17,895 bases of DNA, taken from 2-02-FULL-43-11-A sp964477065. GTDB lineage: Bacteria; Patescibacteriota; Microgenomatia; UBA1406; HO2-37-13b. The notes under the pieces are model-generated. The model worked only from the letters and a program-made list of their open reading frames with translations. It searched no databases and was not told the origin of the DNA. The stretch is from the NCBI GenBank assembly GCA_964477065.1, contig CAYZCU010000018.1, forward strand, positions 1-17,895, read 5' to 3'. A program made the position numbers and the translations under genes. Below are positions 5,538 through 12,098 of this stretch, piece after piece (within the stretch, counting starts at the first letter, position 1; each line of letters starts with the position of its first letter).

Positions 5538-7201
5538 ACCCGTAGCATCTCTACAACCACGAGCGGTTGCTTGCCTGTTTGCTTCTCAAAATATCTCTCT
5601 AAGCGGGTAATCATATCACGCTGAAGGGGGAGTGTGCCTTTTTGTCCGGCAAAAAGATCTTCAATAACACCACCTGCACCGACAAATATTTTTTCTTTAT
5701 CTGTATTTTTACCTTTGCCATGAACAAATCCTCGTGAGATACATTCAGGTTTCCCAACAAGTTTATTTTCGAGGTCATATTTGACCACGACAAAGACAAT
5801 TCCTTCAGTGGCGAGGGTTTGACGATCACGCAAAATCACATCCCCGACATCACCAACACCATAGGCATCGACATAGACATTTTTTGTCACAACTTTCTTA
5901 CCAAGTGCAGCTTTGCCATTTTCAAATTCAACCGTCTGTCCCTCCTCAAGAAGGAAGACATCCTTATCATCATAATTCATACGACGCGCCAGATCGCGAT
6001 AGTGACGCTGAAAGAGCACCGTGCCACCAATCGGGATCAGATACTTTGCTCCGACCATACGCATCAACAGAAGCATATCTCCCTGACTTCCATGCCCTGA
6101 AGCGTGCAATCCGTCGTGAACATCACTGTAGCGTACATCAGCACCAAGTACATACAAGTGCTCAATAAGTTCATTCACATTATCCTCATTTCCAGGAATA
6201 GGATCTGATGAAAAGACAACCTTATCTCCCTTTTTGATATGCACATATTTATGATCTCCAAAAGCGATTCGAGCCATTGCAGAGCCAAATTGGCCTTGTG
6301 AACCAGTTGCAATGATACACAGTTGATGTGGTTTGTACTTCCCAAGATGCTTTTCTTCAATCAAAAAGCTATCTGGAATAGGGAAGTAGCCCAAGTCTTT
6401 GACAAGAGCAGTATTTGTCACGAGTGATCGGCCAAGTAGACAAATTTTTCTATTAAATTTGACCGCGGCCTCAGCACACTGCCGAATACGTGAAATGTTA
6501 CTTGCAAAGGTTGTCATGACAAAAAGGCCTGTTGTCGTTCGAATTTCATCTTCAAATGTCTTTCCCACAACACTTTCAGAATCGGTAAACCCAGGTCGAT
6601 CCGATCCAAGCGAATCAGAGAGCAAACAGAGCACCCCTTCCTTACCCGCTTTGGCAATTTCATAAAAATCAGGTGCATAGCCAAATGGGGGAGTCAGATC
6701 CATTTTGAAGTCACTTCCGTGATAAATAGATCCAGCTGGCGTCTTGATAAGAATATGCGTCGTGTCAGGGATTGAGTGTGTTGCGCGGATAAATTTAGCA
6801 TCAAAATGCCCTAGCATGTATGTTTTTCGAAAATCAATAATCTCGACATCAAGTTTGACATTCATCTCTTTTGCCTTGTTTTGAACAAAAAGTGAGGTGA
6901 GTTTCGTTGTGTAGATACGCGGTCGACCAAGTTTGTTGTAGTGAAATCGGACAGCTGAGATATGATCTTCATGCGCATGTGTCAAAAGCAGTCCACGAAT
7001 CTTGTCTACTTTATCCTCCAAATATGTGATATCAGGAATTTCAAAGTCAACGCCAAATTCTTGGACTTTCGGAAACCCAATGCCGCAATCCACAAGAAGA
7101 ATGTCCTGAAGCTCCCCATTGTTGTACAGCTCATAGACGTACATGTTTTTGGTCACGCCTACGATGCCACCAATAGGAAGAAAGCGAAGTTTATATGCCA
7201 T
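5534..7201 (-). CDS. rnj: Ribonuclease J, variant lacking the HGE histidine
   Basis: Metallo-beta-lactamase/beta-CASP ribonuclease for mRNA decay and rRNA maturation. 555 residues, the length of B. subtilis RNase J1. Metal motif HAHEDH at 75-80, THSIPD (His142), HGSDFKMD (Asp164) and the beta-CASP HASGHGSQGD at 366-375 are in place. Where RNase J normally has P-x-HGE, whose His is the last metal ligand, this protein reads IPIGGTVLFQRH (389-400), so His and Glu are replaced by Gly and Thr. The C-terminal domain with LVVVEML end is present. On the minus strand TATACT (7213-7208) is followed by 6 nt and ATG, so the mRNA is probably leaderless. The sigma-factor gene upstream ends 24 nt before it. 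Confidence 0.93.
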   Translation of the reverse strand: MAYKLRFLPIGGIVGVTKNMYVYELYNNGELQDILLVDCGIGFPKVQEFGVDFEIPDITYLEDKVDKIRGLLLTHAHEDHISAVRFHYNKLGRPRIYTTKLTSLFVQNKAKEMNVKLDVEIIDFRKTYMLGHFDAKFIRATHSIPDTTHILIKTPAGSIYHGSDFKMDLTPPFGYAPDFYEIAKAGKEGVLCLLSDSLGSDRPGFTDSESVVGKTFEDEIRTTTGLFVMTTFASNISRIRQCAEAAVKFNRKICLLGRSLVTNTALVKDLGYFPIPDSFLIEEKHLGKYKPHQLCIIATGSQGQFGSAMARIAFGDHKYVHIKKGDKVVFSSDPIPGNEDNVNELIEHLYVLGADVRYSDVHDGLHASGHGSQGDMLLLMRMVGAKYLIPIGGTVLFQRHYRDLARRMNYDDKDVFLLEEGQTVEFENGKAALGKKVVTKNVYVDAYGVGDVGDVILRDRQTLATEGIVFVVVKYDLENKLVGKPECISRGFVHGKGKNTDKEKIFVGAGGVIEDLFAGQKGTLPLQRDMITRLERYFEKQTGKQPLVVVEMLRV

Positions 7202-7207
7202 AGCGTA

Positions 7208-7213
7208 AGTATA
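7208..7213 (-). promoter_or_regulatory. -10 box of rnj promoter
   Basis: TATACT on the minus strand, 6 nt before the RNase J ATG. The -35 is not obvious; it would lie in the last codons of the upstream sigma-factor gene. Confidence 0.6.
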
Positions 7214-7225
7214 CCAGATTTTGGG

Positions 7226-7816
7226 CTAGGAATTGCGGTTGAGACCCCGAAAGATATCTTGCGCATTTTGACGAGCACGAAAAAGTAGTCCTCGATATGC
7301 TCCAATCTTAATACCTAATGCAGATGCTGATTCCCTAGTATTTCTACCTAATAGGTTCAATCGTATTGCTTCCCATTGATACGGAGATAGAGACCTCTTA
7401 AGATGGTCGAGCAGTGCATCATAAGTATCTACCAATTGAGTTTGCATAGGAGATGCAATTCGATCCTCACCATCATCTAAACTTGGCCCATGATGTCTTT
7501 GGTGTCTATACTCAATTCTATATTTATCACGTAATATGTTATGTGCAACTTTATAACAGTAATCAATAAAATTTTCTTCTGAAACAAAGTGTAGATTCCT
7601 CTGTCTTGCTAATTTAATCGCTACCTCATGTGCAATATCCATAGACGTAATACCATCTGGCAGTTCTCGCTGATACATTCGACAAATGCGATCATATGCA
7701 ACCAATTGGTAGAGACTCAATATTCGAGCTGGATTACCCTCATGCGCTTGCTGACAGGCAAGCCGAAACTCATCAACACTATATCCTGTATGTTCAAATC
7801 CTCGATCTGGTTTCAT
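7226..7816 (-). CDS. Sigma-70 family (ECF-like) RNA polymerase sigma factor
   Basis: 196 residues with the two-domain plan of ECF-like sigma factors. The region 2-like helices run about 33-105: LYQLVAYDRICRMYQREL, then DIAHEVAIKLARQR (the place of the D-x-x-Q-E-x-F signature) and FIDYCYKVAHNILRDKYR, which matches the W-L-x-x-I-A-x-N-x-x-x-D-x-x-R end of region 2. A linker (GPSLDDGEDRIASP) leads to region 4 at about 143-190 (LSPYQWEAIRLNLLGRNTRES, then ASALGIKIGAYRGLLFRARQN), a helix-turn-helix that would read the -35. No anti-sigma gene is next to it. The codons are more AT-rich than in the flanking genes. It is transcribed away from the MIP18 gene and towards rnj. What it senses is unknown; region 2 is divergent, so an RNAP-associated relative is possible. 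Confidence 0.75.
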   Translation of the reverse strand: MKPDRGFEHTGYSVDEFRLACQQAHEGNPARILSLYQLVAYDRICRMYQRELPDGITSMDIAHEVAIKLARQRNLHFVSEENFIDYCYKVAHNILRDKYRIEYRHQRHHGPSLDDGEDRIASPMQTQLVDTYDALLDHLKRSLSPYQWEAIRLNLLGRNTRESASALGIKIGAYRGLLFRARQNAQDIFRGLNRNS

Positions 7817-7824
7817 AGTCTGAT

Positions 7825-7852
7825 AGTATAGCTAAAATCCTAAGTCAGTCAA
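7825..7852 (-). promoter_or_regulatory. Promoter of the sigma-factor gene
   Basis: Minus strand TTGACT (7852-7847), 16-bp spacer, TATACT (7830-7825), then 8 nt to ATG. It is a near-consensus housekeeping promoter. Confidence 0.75.
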
Positions 7853-7858
7853 CCTTGG

Positions 7859-7864
7859 TATACT
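7859..7864 (+). promoter_or_regulatory. -10 box of the MIP18-family gene
   Basis: TATACT 7 nt before ATG 7872. It lies only 6 bp from the -35 of the divergent sigma-factor promoter, so the two polymerases should compete for this 55-bp intergenic region. Confidence 0.6.
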
Positions 7865-7871
7865 ACTCCCT

Positions 7872-8189
7872 ATGACATCATCAACTCCACAGATCTCAAA
7901 ATCAGCTATCATGAGTGCGCTTGAGCTGGTGATTGATCCAGAAATGTATATATCCATCGTTGATCTTGGGCTGATTTATGATGTCGCTATAACTGACAAA
8001 GGGGCAATCGATATCACAATGACTCTCACGACTATCGGCTGTCCACTCTTTCCCGTCATTGAGCGGGACATGCAAGACCGAGTTGGGGAGGTAGTAGGAG
8101 TTACAGGGGTGAAGGTACATGTCGTCTTTGACCCACCATGGAGCGTCGATTTGATGACAGAGAAAGGCAGAGCTATCCTGGGTGTGTAA
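7872..8189 (+). CDS. MIP18/DUF59 (SufT/PaaD-like) iron-sulfur assembly protein
   Basis: 105 residues covering the whole DUF59 fold: ALELVIDPEMYISIVDLGLIYDV at about 16-38 (the D-P-E...V-D-L-G-L-I-Y signature) and ITMTLTTIGCPLFPVIERDM with the conserved Cys of the T-T-x-x-C-P motif. The end VHVVFDPPWSVDLMTEKGRAILGV is also typical (V-x-x-V-W-D-P-P-W). Members help mature iron-sulfur proteins. It stands alone here without suf genes. The start ATG 7872 is 7 nt after a TATACT box. The stop is 30 nt before the next gene. Confidence 0.9.
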   Translation: MTSSTPQISKSAIMSALELVIDPEMYISIVDLGLIYDVAITDKGAIDITMTLTTIGCPLFPVIERDMQDRVGEVVGVTGVKVHVVFDPPWSVDLMTEKGRAILGV

Positions 8190-8206
8190 TTGACCTCCTT
8201 CTGCAG

Positions 8207-8212
8207 TAAAAT
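8207..8212 (+). promoter_or_regulatory. Possible -10 box of the charged orphan gene
   Basis: TAAAAT 7 nt before ATG 8220, at the distance seen for other genes here. A TTGACC at 8190 is too close (11-bp spacer) to be its -35. Confidence 0.4.
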
Positions 8213-8219
8213 AATCAAT

Positions 8220-8687
8220 ATGCCTCAAACACCACAACAACAGATCAAAAAGCCCGTCATCAATCCAATGGAGTCTCTGCAAGGAACTGATCGTAAACCA
8301 GTCGCTGAGCGACTCCTTGAGGGCTTCACCAAGCTCCCCGAAAATCTGATCAGCACTGCAATGAATTACACCCCTTTAGATACTTCAAACAAACAGGAAA
8401 GTCCCAAGCAAGATTTTGAAGGTGAGGCTGAACAGCTCAAAGCTATACGGAGACGTCTTTCAGCTATCCAAGAAGAGTCCCAATCTGCCCGCGGATACCT
8501 GGATAAACGTAATAAGGATCGCCTCGATGCTATTAAACAAGAAAAAGAAGAGCGGGACAAAGCAATGACCCAAACAGCACCACAAGAAGAGCCAACAGGG
8601 AGGAAAGCACGCGGTCAAGCGGGGACACGGCGCCGAAAAGCACAATTGCCAACAATGGAAAATAAAGTGAACAAAGGGAAAGGATAG
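8220..8687 (+). CDS. Charged, probably disordered protein of unknown function
   Basis: 155 residues from ATG 8220 (MPQTPQQQIKKPVINPMESL). The protein is rich in Gln, Lys, Arg, Glu and Pro. A central segment of about 75-125 (EAEQLKAIRRRLSAIQEESQ, then YLDKRNKDRLDAIKQEKEER) should form a long charged helix or coiled coil, and the tail is strongly basic (GRKARGQAGTRRRKAQ). No signal peptide, membrane helix or known domain. The basic tail would suit nucleic-acid or ribosome binding, but this is only inference. A frame open to TTG 8190 adds ten residues before the likely start and is not preferred. It ends 46 nt before tRNA-Pro. Confidence 0.6.
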   Translation: MPQTPQQQIKKPVINPMESLQGTDRKPVAERLLEGFTKLPENLISTAMNYTPLDTSNKQESPKQDFEGEAEQLKAIRRRLSAIQEESQSARGYLDKRNKDRLDAIKQEKEERDKAMTQTAPQEEPTGRKARGQAGTRRRKAQLPTMENKVNKGKG

Positions 8688-8717
8688 CATCTTGAGTCCA
8701 AATGGGCCATTCTGCGC

Positions 8718-8723
8718 TATACT
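8718..8723 (+). promoter_or_regulatory. -10 box of tRNA-Pro
   Basis: TATACT 10 nt before the first base of the tRNA. TTGAGT at 8692-8697 is a possible -35 but the 20-bp spacer is long. Confidence 0.5.
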
Positions 8724-8733
8724 AGAGTGTATT

Positions 8734-8806
8734 CGGGGTGTAGCTCAGATGGTAGAGTGCACGGTTCGGGACCGTGAGGTCGGCGGTTCAAGTCCGCCCA
8801 CCCCGA
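8734..8806 (+). tRNA. tRNA-Pro(CGG)
   Basis: A 73-nt cloverleaf. Acceptor stem CGGGGTG (8734-8740) pairs with CACCCCG (8799-8805); the D arm is GCTC/GAGT; the anticodon stem CACGG/CCGTG encloses loop TTCGGGA with anticodon CGG; the T stem GGCGG/CCGCC has loop TTCAAGT. Discriminator A73 and the C1-G72 pair are identity marks of bacterial tRNA-Pro. The CCA end is not encoded (CAA follows). It reads CCG codons. An ORF begins 10 nt after it and probably shares the transcript. Confidence 0.97.
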
Positions 8807-8816
8807 CAAATGTATC

Positions 8817-9239
8817 ATGAAAAATTTTAAGTACCTTATCGAGAAATTTAAACACCTTGAACAGCTTCAGATCCTCGAATGGTATCGAGGTGGAGGACAT
8901 TGTTTACATATCAAGTTTGGCACGAATACTCATACTCATAGCTTATTTTTGTTCGGCGAATGGGAAATTCAGAATACTCATAATATGCTTTCAAGTGTTA
9001 CGTCGAGCACAACAGAAATTGATACATATCTTGCTTCACATAAACCAGATTTGTGTGTAAATATACATGTTGATACTGAAAAACGAAAGGTATGTGTCAC
9101 TTTTTCACCGACACAAACGTTAACTACATACCAAGTCGATGATAGGTGGTTTGTATATCGAGAAATTATTGACACTCATGAGTATTCATATTCACCAAAG
9201 AAGAATCTTGAAGTTGAATGTGAAACAATTGCAATATAA
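8817..9239 (+). CDS. Hypothetical protein downstream of tRNA-Pro
   Basis: 140 residues (MKNFKYLIEKFKHLEQLQIL), no signal peptide or membrane helix, rich in His, Thr, Val and Tyr. The middle alternates polar and hydrophobic residues (LCVNIHVDTEKRKVCVTFSP), suggesting a mainly beta fold. No motif recognised. Codon choice is more AT-rich than in neighbouring genes. The ATG lies 10 nt after the tRNA 3' end, with no -10 box or SD of its own, so it probably depends on processing of a tRNA-mRNA transcript, which would again give a very short leader. It could be a lineage-specific or acquired gene; coding status rests on length and composition only. Confidence 0.55.
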   Translation: MKNFKYLIEKFKHLEQLQILEWYRGGGHCLHIKFGTNTHTHSLFLFGEWEIQNTHNMLSSVTSSTTEIDTYLASHKPDLCVNIHVDTEKRKVCVTFSPTQTLTTYQVDDRWFVYREIIDTHEYSYSPKKNLEVECETIAI

Positions 9240-9301
9240 TCCTCTTGCCATTAAAGACTGTTATCCGCAACACTTACTCGAAACATCGTTGAACCCTGAG
9301 C

Positions 9302-9307
9302 TATACT
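9302..9307 (+). promoter_or_regulatory. -10 box of the deacetylase gene
   Basis: TATACT 6 nt before ATG 9314. No good -35 at 16-18 bp. Confidence 0.6.
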
Positions 9308-9313
9308 AAATGT

Positions 9314-10183
9314 ATGGCCCGTCCACAAAAAAAGCCCGCACCACCACGTATCCATAAGCTGATTGTCTTTGTGATAGTACTGTGCGGTCTAGGTGCTGGA
9401 CTCCTGACCTATTCACAAATCGTACCCTCTTCACCCCAACCCAAAACCTCCATCCTGCATCGACTCACTCGCAGAGCCACACCATTACCAACCCCCTCAG
9501 ACTTCTGTATCAACGTGCCCGTCCTCACATATCATCACATTCAGCCATTTGAAGATGCTAATCCAAAAAATCAGCGGGCACTCACTGTCACACCTGAAAA
9601 TTTTGCCTGGCATCTGCGAACGCTTAAAGAGAAAGGCTACCACTTTATCTCACTTGAAGAGCTTGTGCAGGCGCTTCAAACTCGCACGCCATTTCCAGCA
9701 GACCAAAAACCTCTTGCCATCACACTCGATGACGGCTATCGCGATGCCTACACATACGCATATCCTATTGCTCAAAAGTACGATATTCCTCTCAACATTG
9801 CCGTTATCACTGGACTTGTGGGCAATCCTGAGCACCTAACCGCATCACAGATCACTCGCATGGATGCGTCTGGGCTTATTCATTTCCAAAATCACTCGTG
9901 GTCACACATGAATCTCAAGAGCGCATCACACACGGCAATCGATCAGCAAGTTGCAAAAGGCCAAGAGCAACTCAACACATGGCTACACACCCCAACTCAT
10001 ATTATTGTCTATCCCTATGGCTTTTCAGGGCCATACGTCCAATCAATTCTAGCCCAAAATGATATCGATGCTGGATTTGAACTGTCACTAACCCTTAAAA
10101 GCACTCTGCAATGTCTGTCACAGATCCAACACCTGCCTCGAATCCGCATTGGCAACGCTGGACCACGTGTCTATGGCCTCTAA
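9314..10183 (+). CDS. Membrane-anchored polysaccharide deacetylase (NodB/CE4)
   Basis: 289 residues. A basic N-terminus (MARPQKKPAPPRIHK) and one transmembrane helix at about 16-34 anchor the protein, and a Pro/Thr-rich linker to about 65 places the catalytic domain outside. CE4 motifs: YHHI at 73-76, TLDDGY at 137-142 (usual T-F-D-D-G: catalytic base Asp139, metal-binding Asp140), HSWSH at 194-198 (metal His194 and His198) and YPYG at 233-236. The family removes N- or O-acetyl groups from peptidoglycan, chitin-like or capsule sugars, so this enzyme probably trims cell-wall or surface glycan. It ends 21 nt before cysS, which has its own -10 box. Confidence 0.9.
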   Translation: MARPQKKPAPPRIHKLIVFVIVLCGLGAGLLTYSQIVPSSPQPKTSILHRLTRRATPLPTPSDFCINVPVLTYHHIQPFEDANPKNQRALTVTPENFAWHLRTLKEKGYHFISLEELVQALQTRTPFPADQKPLAITLDDGYRDAYTYAYPIAQKYDIPLNIAVITGLVGNPEHLTASQITRMDASGLIHFQNHSWSHMNLKSASHTAIDQQVAKGQEQLNTWLHTPTHIIVYPYGFSGPYVQSILAQNDIDAGFELSLTLKSTLQCLSQIQHLPRIRIGNAGPRVYGL

Positions 10184-10191
10184 ATCCATGG

Positions 10192-10197
10192 TACAAT
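10192..10197 (+). promoter_or_regulatory. -10 box of cysS
   Basis: TACAAT 7 nt before ATG 10205. Confidence 0.55.
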
Positions 10198-10204
10198 TGA
10201 GCAT

Positions 10205-11614
10205 ATGAAACTCTACAATACGAAAACACGCTCAATTGATGAATTCACCCCGTTGCATCCTCCGAAAGTGACATTTTATGCCTGTGGTCCAACAGTCTAT
10301 GAATACGCCCATATCGGCCATATCAGAAAATATACGAATGATGATCTTCTCAAACGGACCATCACATCGCTGGGTTTTGATGTTGAACATGTGATGAACA
10401 TTACAGATGTTGGCCATCTGACAGATGATGTTGATGATGGAGATGACAAAATTGAAAAGGGAGCTTCAAAATACAAAAAATCACCTCAAGAACTCACGCA
10501 GTACTTTACCGATTCATTCAAAGAAACTCTCGCGCGTGTGAACATTATCCCTCCACAACGATACAGCGTAGCTACTGAACATATCCAAGATATGATTGAT
10601 CTTGTTCAAAAACTTATTGATACAGGCATTGGGTATGAAACAGATGAGGCTATCTACTTTGATGTTGCACAATTTCCTGCATATGGAGCACTTTCTGGAC
10701 AAAAGCTTGATGACAAACTTCAACAAGCTCGAAGTGAGGTTCATGTTGATGCCCAAAAGCGCAACAAGGCTGATTTTGCCTTGTGGTTTAAGATTGCTGG
10801 TCATCATGCACAACACAGCATGAAATGGCCATCCCCCTGGGGAGAGGGTTTCCCTGGGTGGCATATAGAGTGTTCAGCGATGAGTATGAAATATCTTGGG
10901 CCGACCATTGATATTCATTCAGGTGGCGTAGATCACATACCTATTCATCATGAAAATGAAACTGCTCAATCAGAGGCCGTAACAGGTAAGGAATTCGTAA
11001 GATTTTGGTTTCATACGGTTTTTCTCATGGTTGATGGCATCAAGATGAGTAAATCTTTGAATAATTTTTATACGATTGATGATGTTATCCAAAAAGGGAT
11101 TGATCCTCTTGCAATGCGCTATCTTTGTTTGCAAACGCATTATCGTCAGTCTCTTAATTTCACGTGGGAATCCTTGAAAGCATCAGAAACAGCTCTCAAC
11201 AAATTGAGGCAATCAGTCCTGACGCTCCGTGCTCAATCTCAGCGGACACAGTTATCTGATGAAAAAAACGCGCAAGTCGATGCCTATATGAGCCGTTTCC
11301 GCGAGTATATCACGGAGGATCTTCATATTCCTCAAGCCCTTGCGCTTGCATGGGAAGTGGTAAAGTCCAATATCCCCTCGGAGGATAAATTAGACCTTTT
11401 GTACAGCTTTGATGAGGTTTTTGGGCTTGGTTTAGCAAGCTATGAGGCTTTAGAAGCTGAACTGCCAGCTGGGCTCACAGAGCTCATCCAGAAGCGCGAT
11501 CAGGCTCGTGCTGAAAAAGATTTCACCGCATCAGATAGGATACGAGATGAGATTATCGCTCAAGGATATGATGTTTTTGATACAGAAAATGGCACGCGCA
11601 TCGTGAAAAAGTAA
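10205..11614 (+). CDS. cysS: Cysteinyl-tRNA synthetase
   Basis: Class I synthetase of 469 residues, full length. Zinc ligands Cys27 (YACGPTVYEYAHIGH), Cys223 (GWHIECSAMS), His248 and Glu252 (HHENETAQSE) bind the substrate thiol; the HIGH signature is at 37-40 and KMSKS at 280-284. After NITDVGHLTDD there is the D-D-G-D-D-K insertion found in the longer-loop CysRS subtype. The C-terminal part holds the helical DALR-like domain and a tail (QKRDQARAEKDFTASDRIRD, then NGTRIVKK) usual for bacterial CysRS. ATG 10205 is 7 nt after TACAAT. After the stop comes the promoter of the rpsF operon. Confidence 0.96.
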   Translation: MKLYNTKTRSIDEFTPLHPPKVTFYACGPTVYEYAHIGHIRKYTNDDLLKRTITSLGFDVEHVMNITDVGHLTDDVDDGDDKIEKGASKYKKSPQELTQYFTDSFKETLARVNIIPPQRYSVATEHIQDMIDLVQKLIDTGIGYETDEAIYFDVAQFPAYGALSGQKLDDKLQQARSEVHVDAQKRNKADFALWFKIAGHHAQHSMKWPSPWGEGFPGWHIECSAMSMKYLGPTIDIHSGGVDHIPIHHENETAQSEAVTGKEFVRFWFHTVFLMVDGIKMSKSLNNFYTIDDVIQKGIDPLAMRYLCLQTHYRQSLNFTWESLKASETALNKLRQSVLTLRAQSQRTQLSDEKNAQVDAYMSRFREYITEDLHIPQALALAWEVVKSNIPSEDKLDLLYSFDEVFGLGLASYEALEAELPAGLTELIQKRDQARAEKDFTASDRIRDEIIAQGYDVFDTENGTRIVKK

Positions 11615-11633
11615 TATTTTGGACCACCGTCCC

Positions 11634-11661
11634 TTGATTTTCCGCCCCAATCTGCTACAAT
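11634..11661 (+). promoter_or_regulatory. Promoter of the rpsF-ssb-rpsR leader
   Basis: TTGATT (11634-11639), 16-bp spacer, TACAAT (11656-11661). The transcript start would be about 11668, the first bases of repeat array 2, so the array makes up the whole leader of about 94 nt. Confidence 0.7.
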
Positions 11662-11666
11662 TACAG

Positions 11667-11761
11667 AACTAGATAACTAGATAACTAGATAACTAGATAA
11701 CTAGATAACTAGGTTTCTAGATCTCTAGGTTTCTAGATTTCTAGATTTCTAGATCACTATT
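11667..11761 (+). repeat. CTAG-core octamer array 2, leader of rpsF
   Basis: Five tandem AACTAGAT units (11667-11706) and AACTAGG lead, without a break in phase, into TTTCTAGA, TCTCTAGG and three TTTCTAGA units and end in TCACTATT before ATG 11762. CTAG occurs 11 times at exact 8-nt steps from 11669 to 11749, and a twelfth position reads CTAT. The last 35 nt (11725-11759) match the last 35 nt of array 1 (3605-3639) at 30 positions and share the terminal TTTCTAGATCACTA. The array begins at the predicted transcript start and ends 2 nt before the start codon. Scanned by eye, CTAG is otherwise rare in the window. Confidence 0.95.
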
Positions 11762-12025
11762 ATGTACGAATTTGCATTTATTACTGAATCAGGCGACCAA
11801 GCCTACCTTAAACAGGTAGAGGCTCTTGTGACGCAATTTGGAGGATCAGTAAGCAATAAAGATGAATGGGGAGAGAAAACATTCGCATACCGCATAGGAA
11901 AGGCTTCACGAGGCTTCTATCACATTTGGACACTCACTGGTGCTATCACAATGAAAGAGCTCAAAAATCGATTAAATATCGAAGATGGTCTCATCCGCTA
12001 CCTCATTTTGAAGAAGGAAGCTTAA
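11762..12025 (+). CDS. rpsF: 30S ribosomal protein bS6
   Basis: 87 residues: MYEFAFITESGDQAYLKQ, then VEALVTQFGGSVSNKDEWGEKTFAYRI, then FYHIWTLTGAITMKELKNRLNIEDGLIRYLIL. The Y-E-x-x-x-I at the start, the W-G-x-x-x-x-A-Y-x-I segment and the final L-N-x-x-x-x-x-I-R-Y-L are typical of bS6. It binds bS18 on the small-subunit platform. The order rpsF-ssb-rpsR is conserved in bacteria. The start is fixed by the family N-terminus. No SD precedes it: the space up to 2 nt before ATG is repeat array 2. The stop codon is followed immediately by the 31-bp element shared with the 16.6-kb region. Confidence 0.95.
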   Translation: MYEFAFITESGDQAYLKQVEALVTQFGGSVSNKDEWGEKTFAYRIGKASRGFYHIWTLTGAITMKELKNRLNIEDGLIRYLILKKEA

Positions 12026-12056
12026 ATTTTGAGGCTATTTCATAAATTTTTCATAA
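12026..12056 (+). promoter_or_regulatory. 31-bp shared element (copy A) with two TTTCATAA words, upstream of ssb
   Basis: The segment between the rpsF stop and ssb matches the minus-strand segment 16622-16592 at 30 of 31 positions. It contains TTTCATAA at 12038-12045 and 12049-12056, 11 bp (one helical turn) apart, as expected of a tandem operator. Its end lies 42 nt before the ssb start, and a TATAGT (12058-12063) directly follows it. Confidence 0.7.
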
Positions 12057-12086
12057 GTATAGTGTAGGATTCAAGTGTTATACATT

Positions 12087-12092
12087 TAGAAT
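12087..12092 (+). promoter_or_regulatory. -10 box of ssb
   Basis: TAGAAT 6 nt before ATG 12099, so a leaderless ssb transcript is possible besides read-through from rpsF. TATAGT at 12058-12063 is an alternative -10. Confidence 0.5.
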
Positions 12093-12098
12093 AAAGAT

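Noticed and set aside
8190..8219. TTG start for the charged orphan ORF
   Set aside because: It begins right at the preceding stop codon; ATG 8220 has a -10 box at the distance seen elsewhere.
8734..9313. Integration site at tRNA-Pro
   Set aside because: No duplicate of the tRNA 3' end follows and there is no integrase; only AT-richer composition hinted at it.
11621..11640. Terminator after cysS (GGAC-CACC-GTCC, then T-rich)
   Set aside because: The stem is only 4 bp and the tail has few T; the T-rich part is also the -35 of the next promoter.
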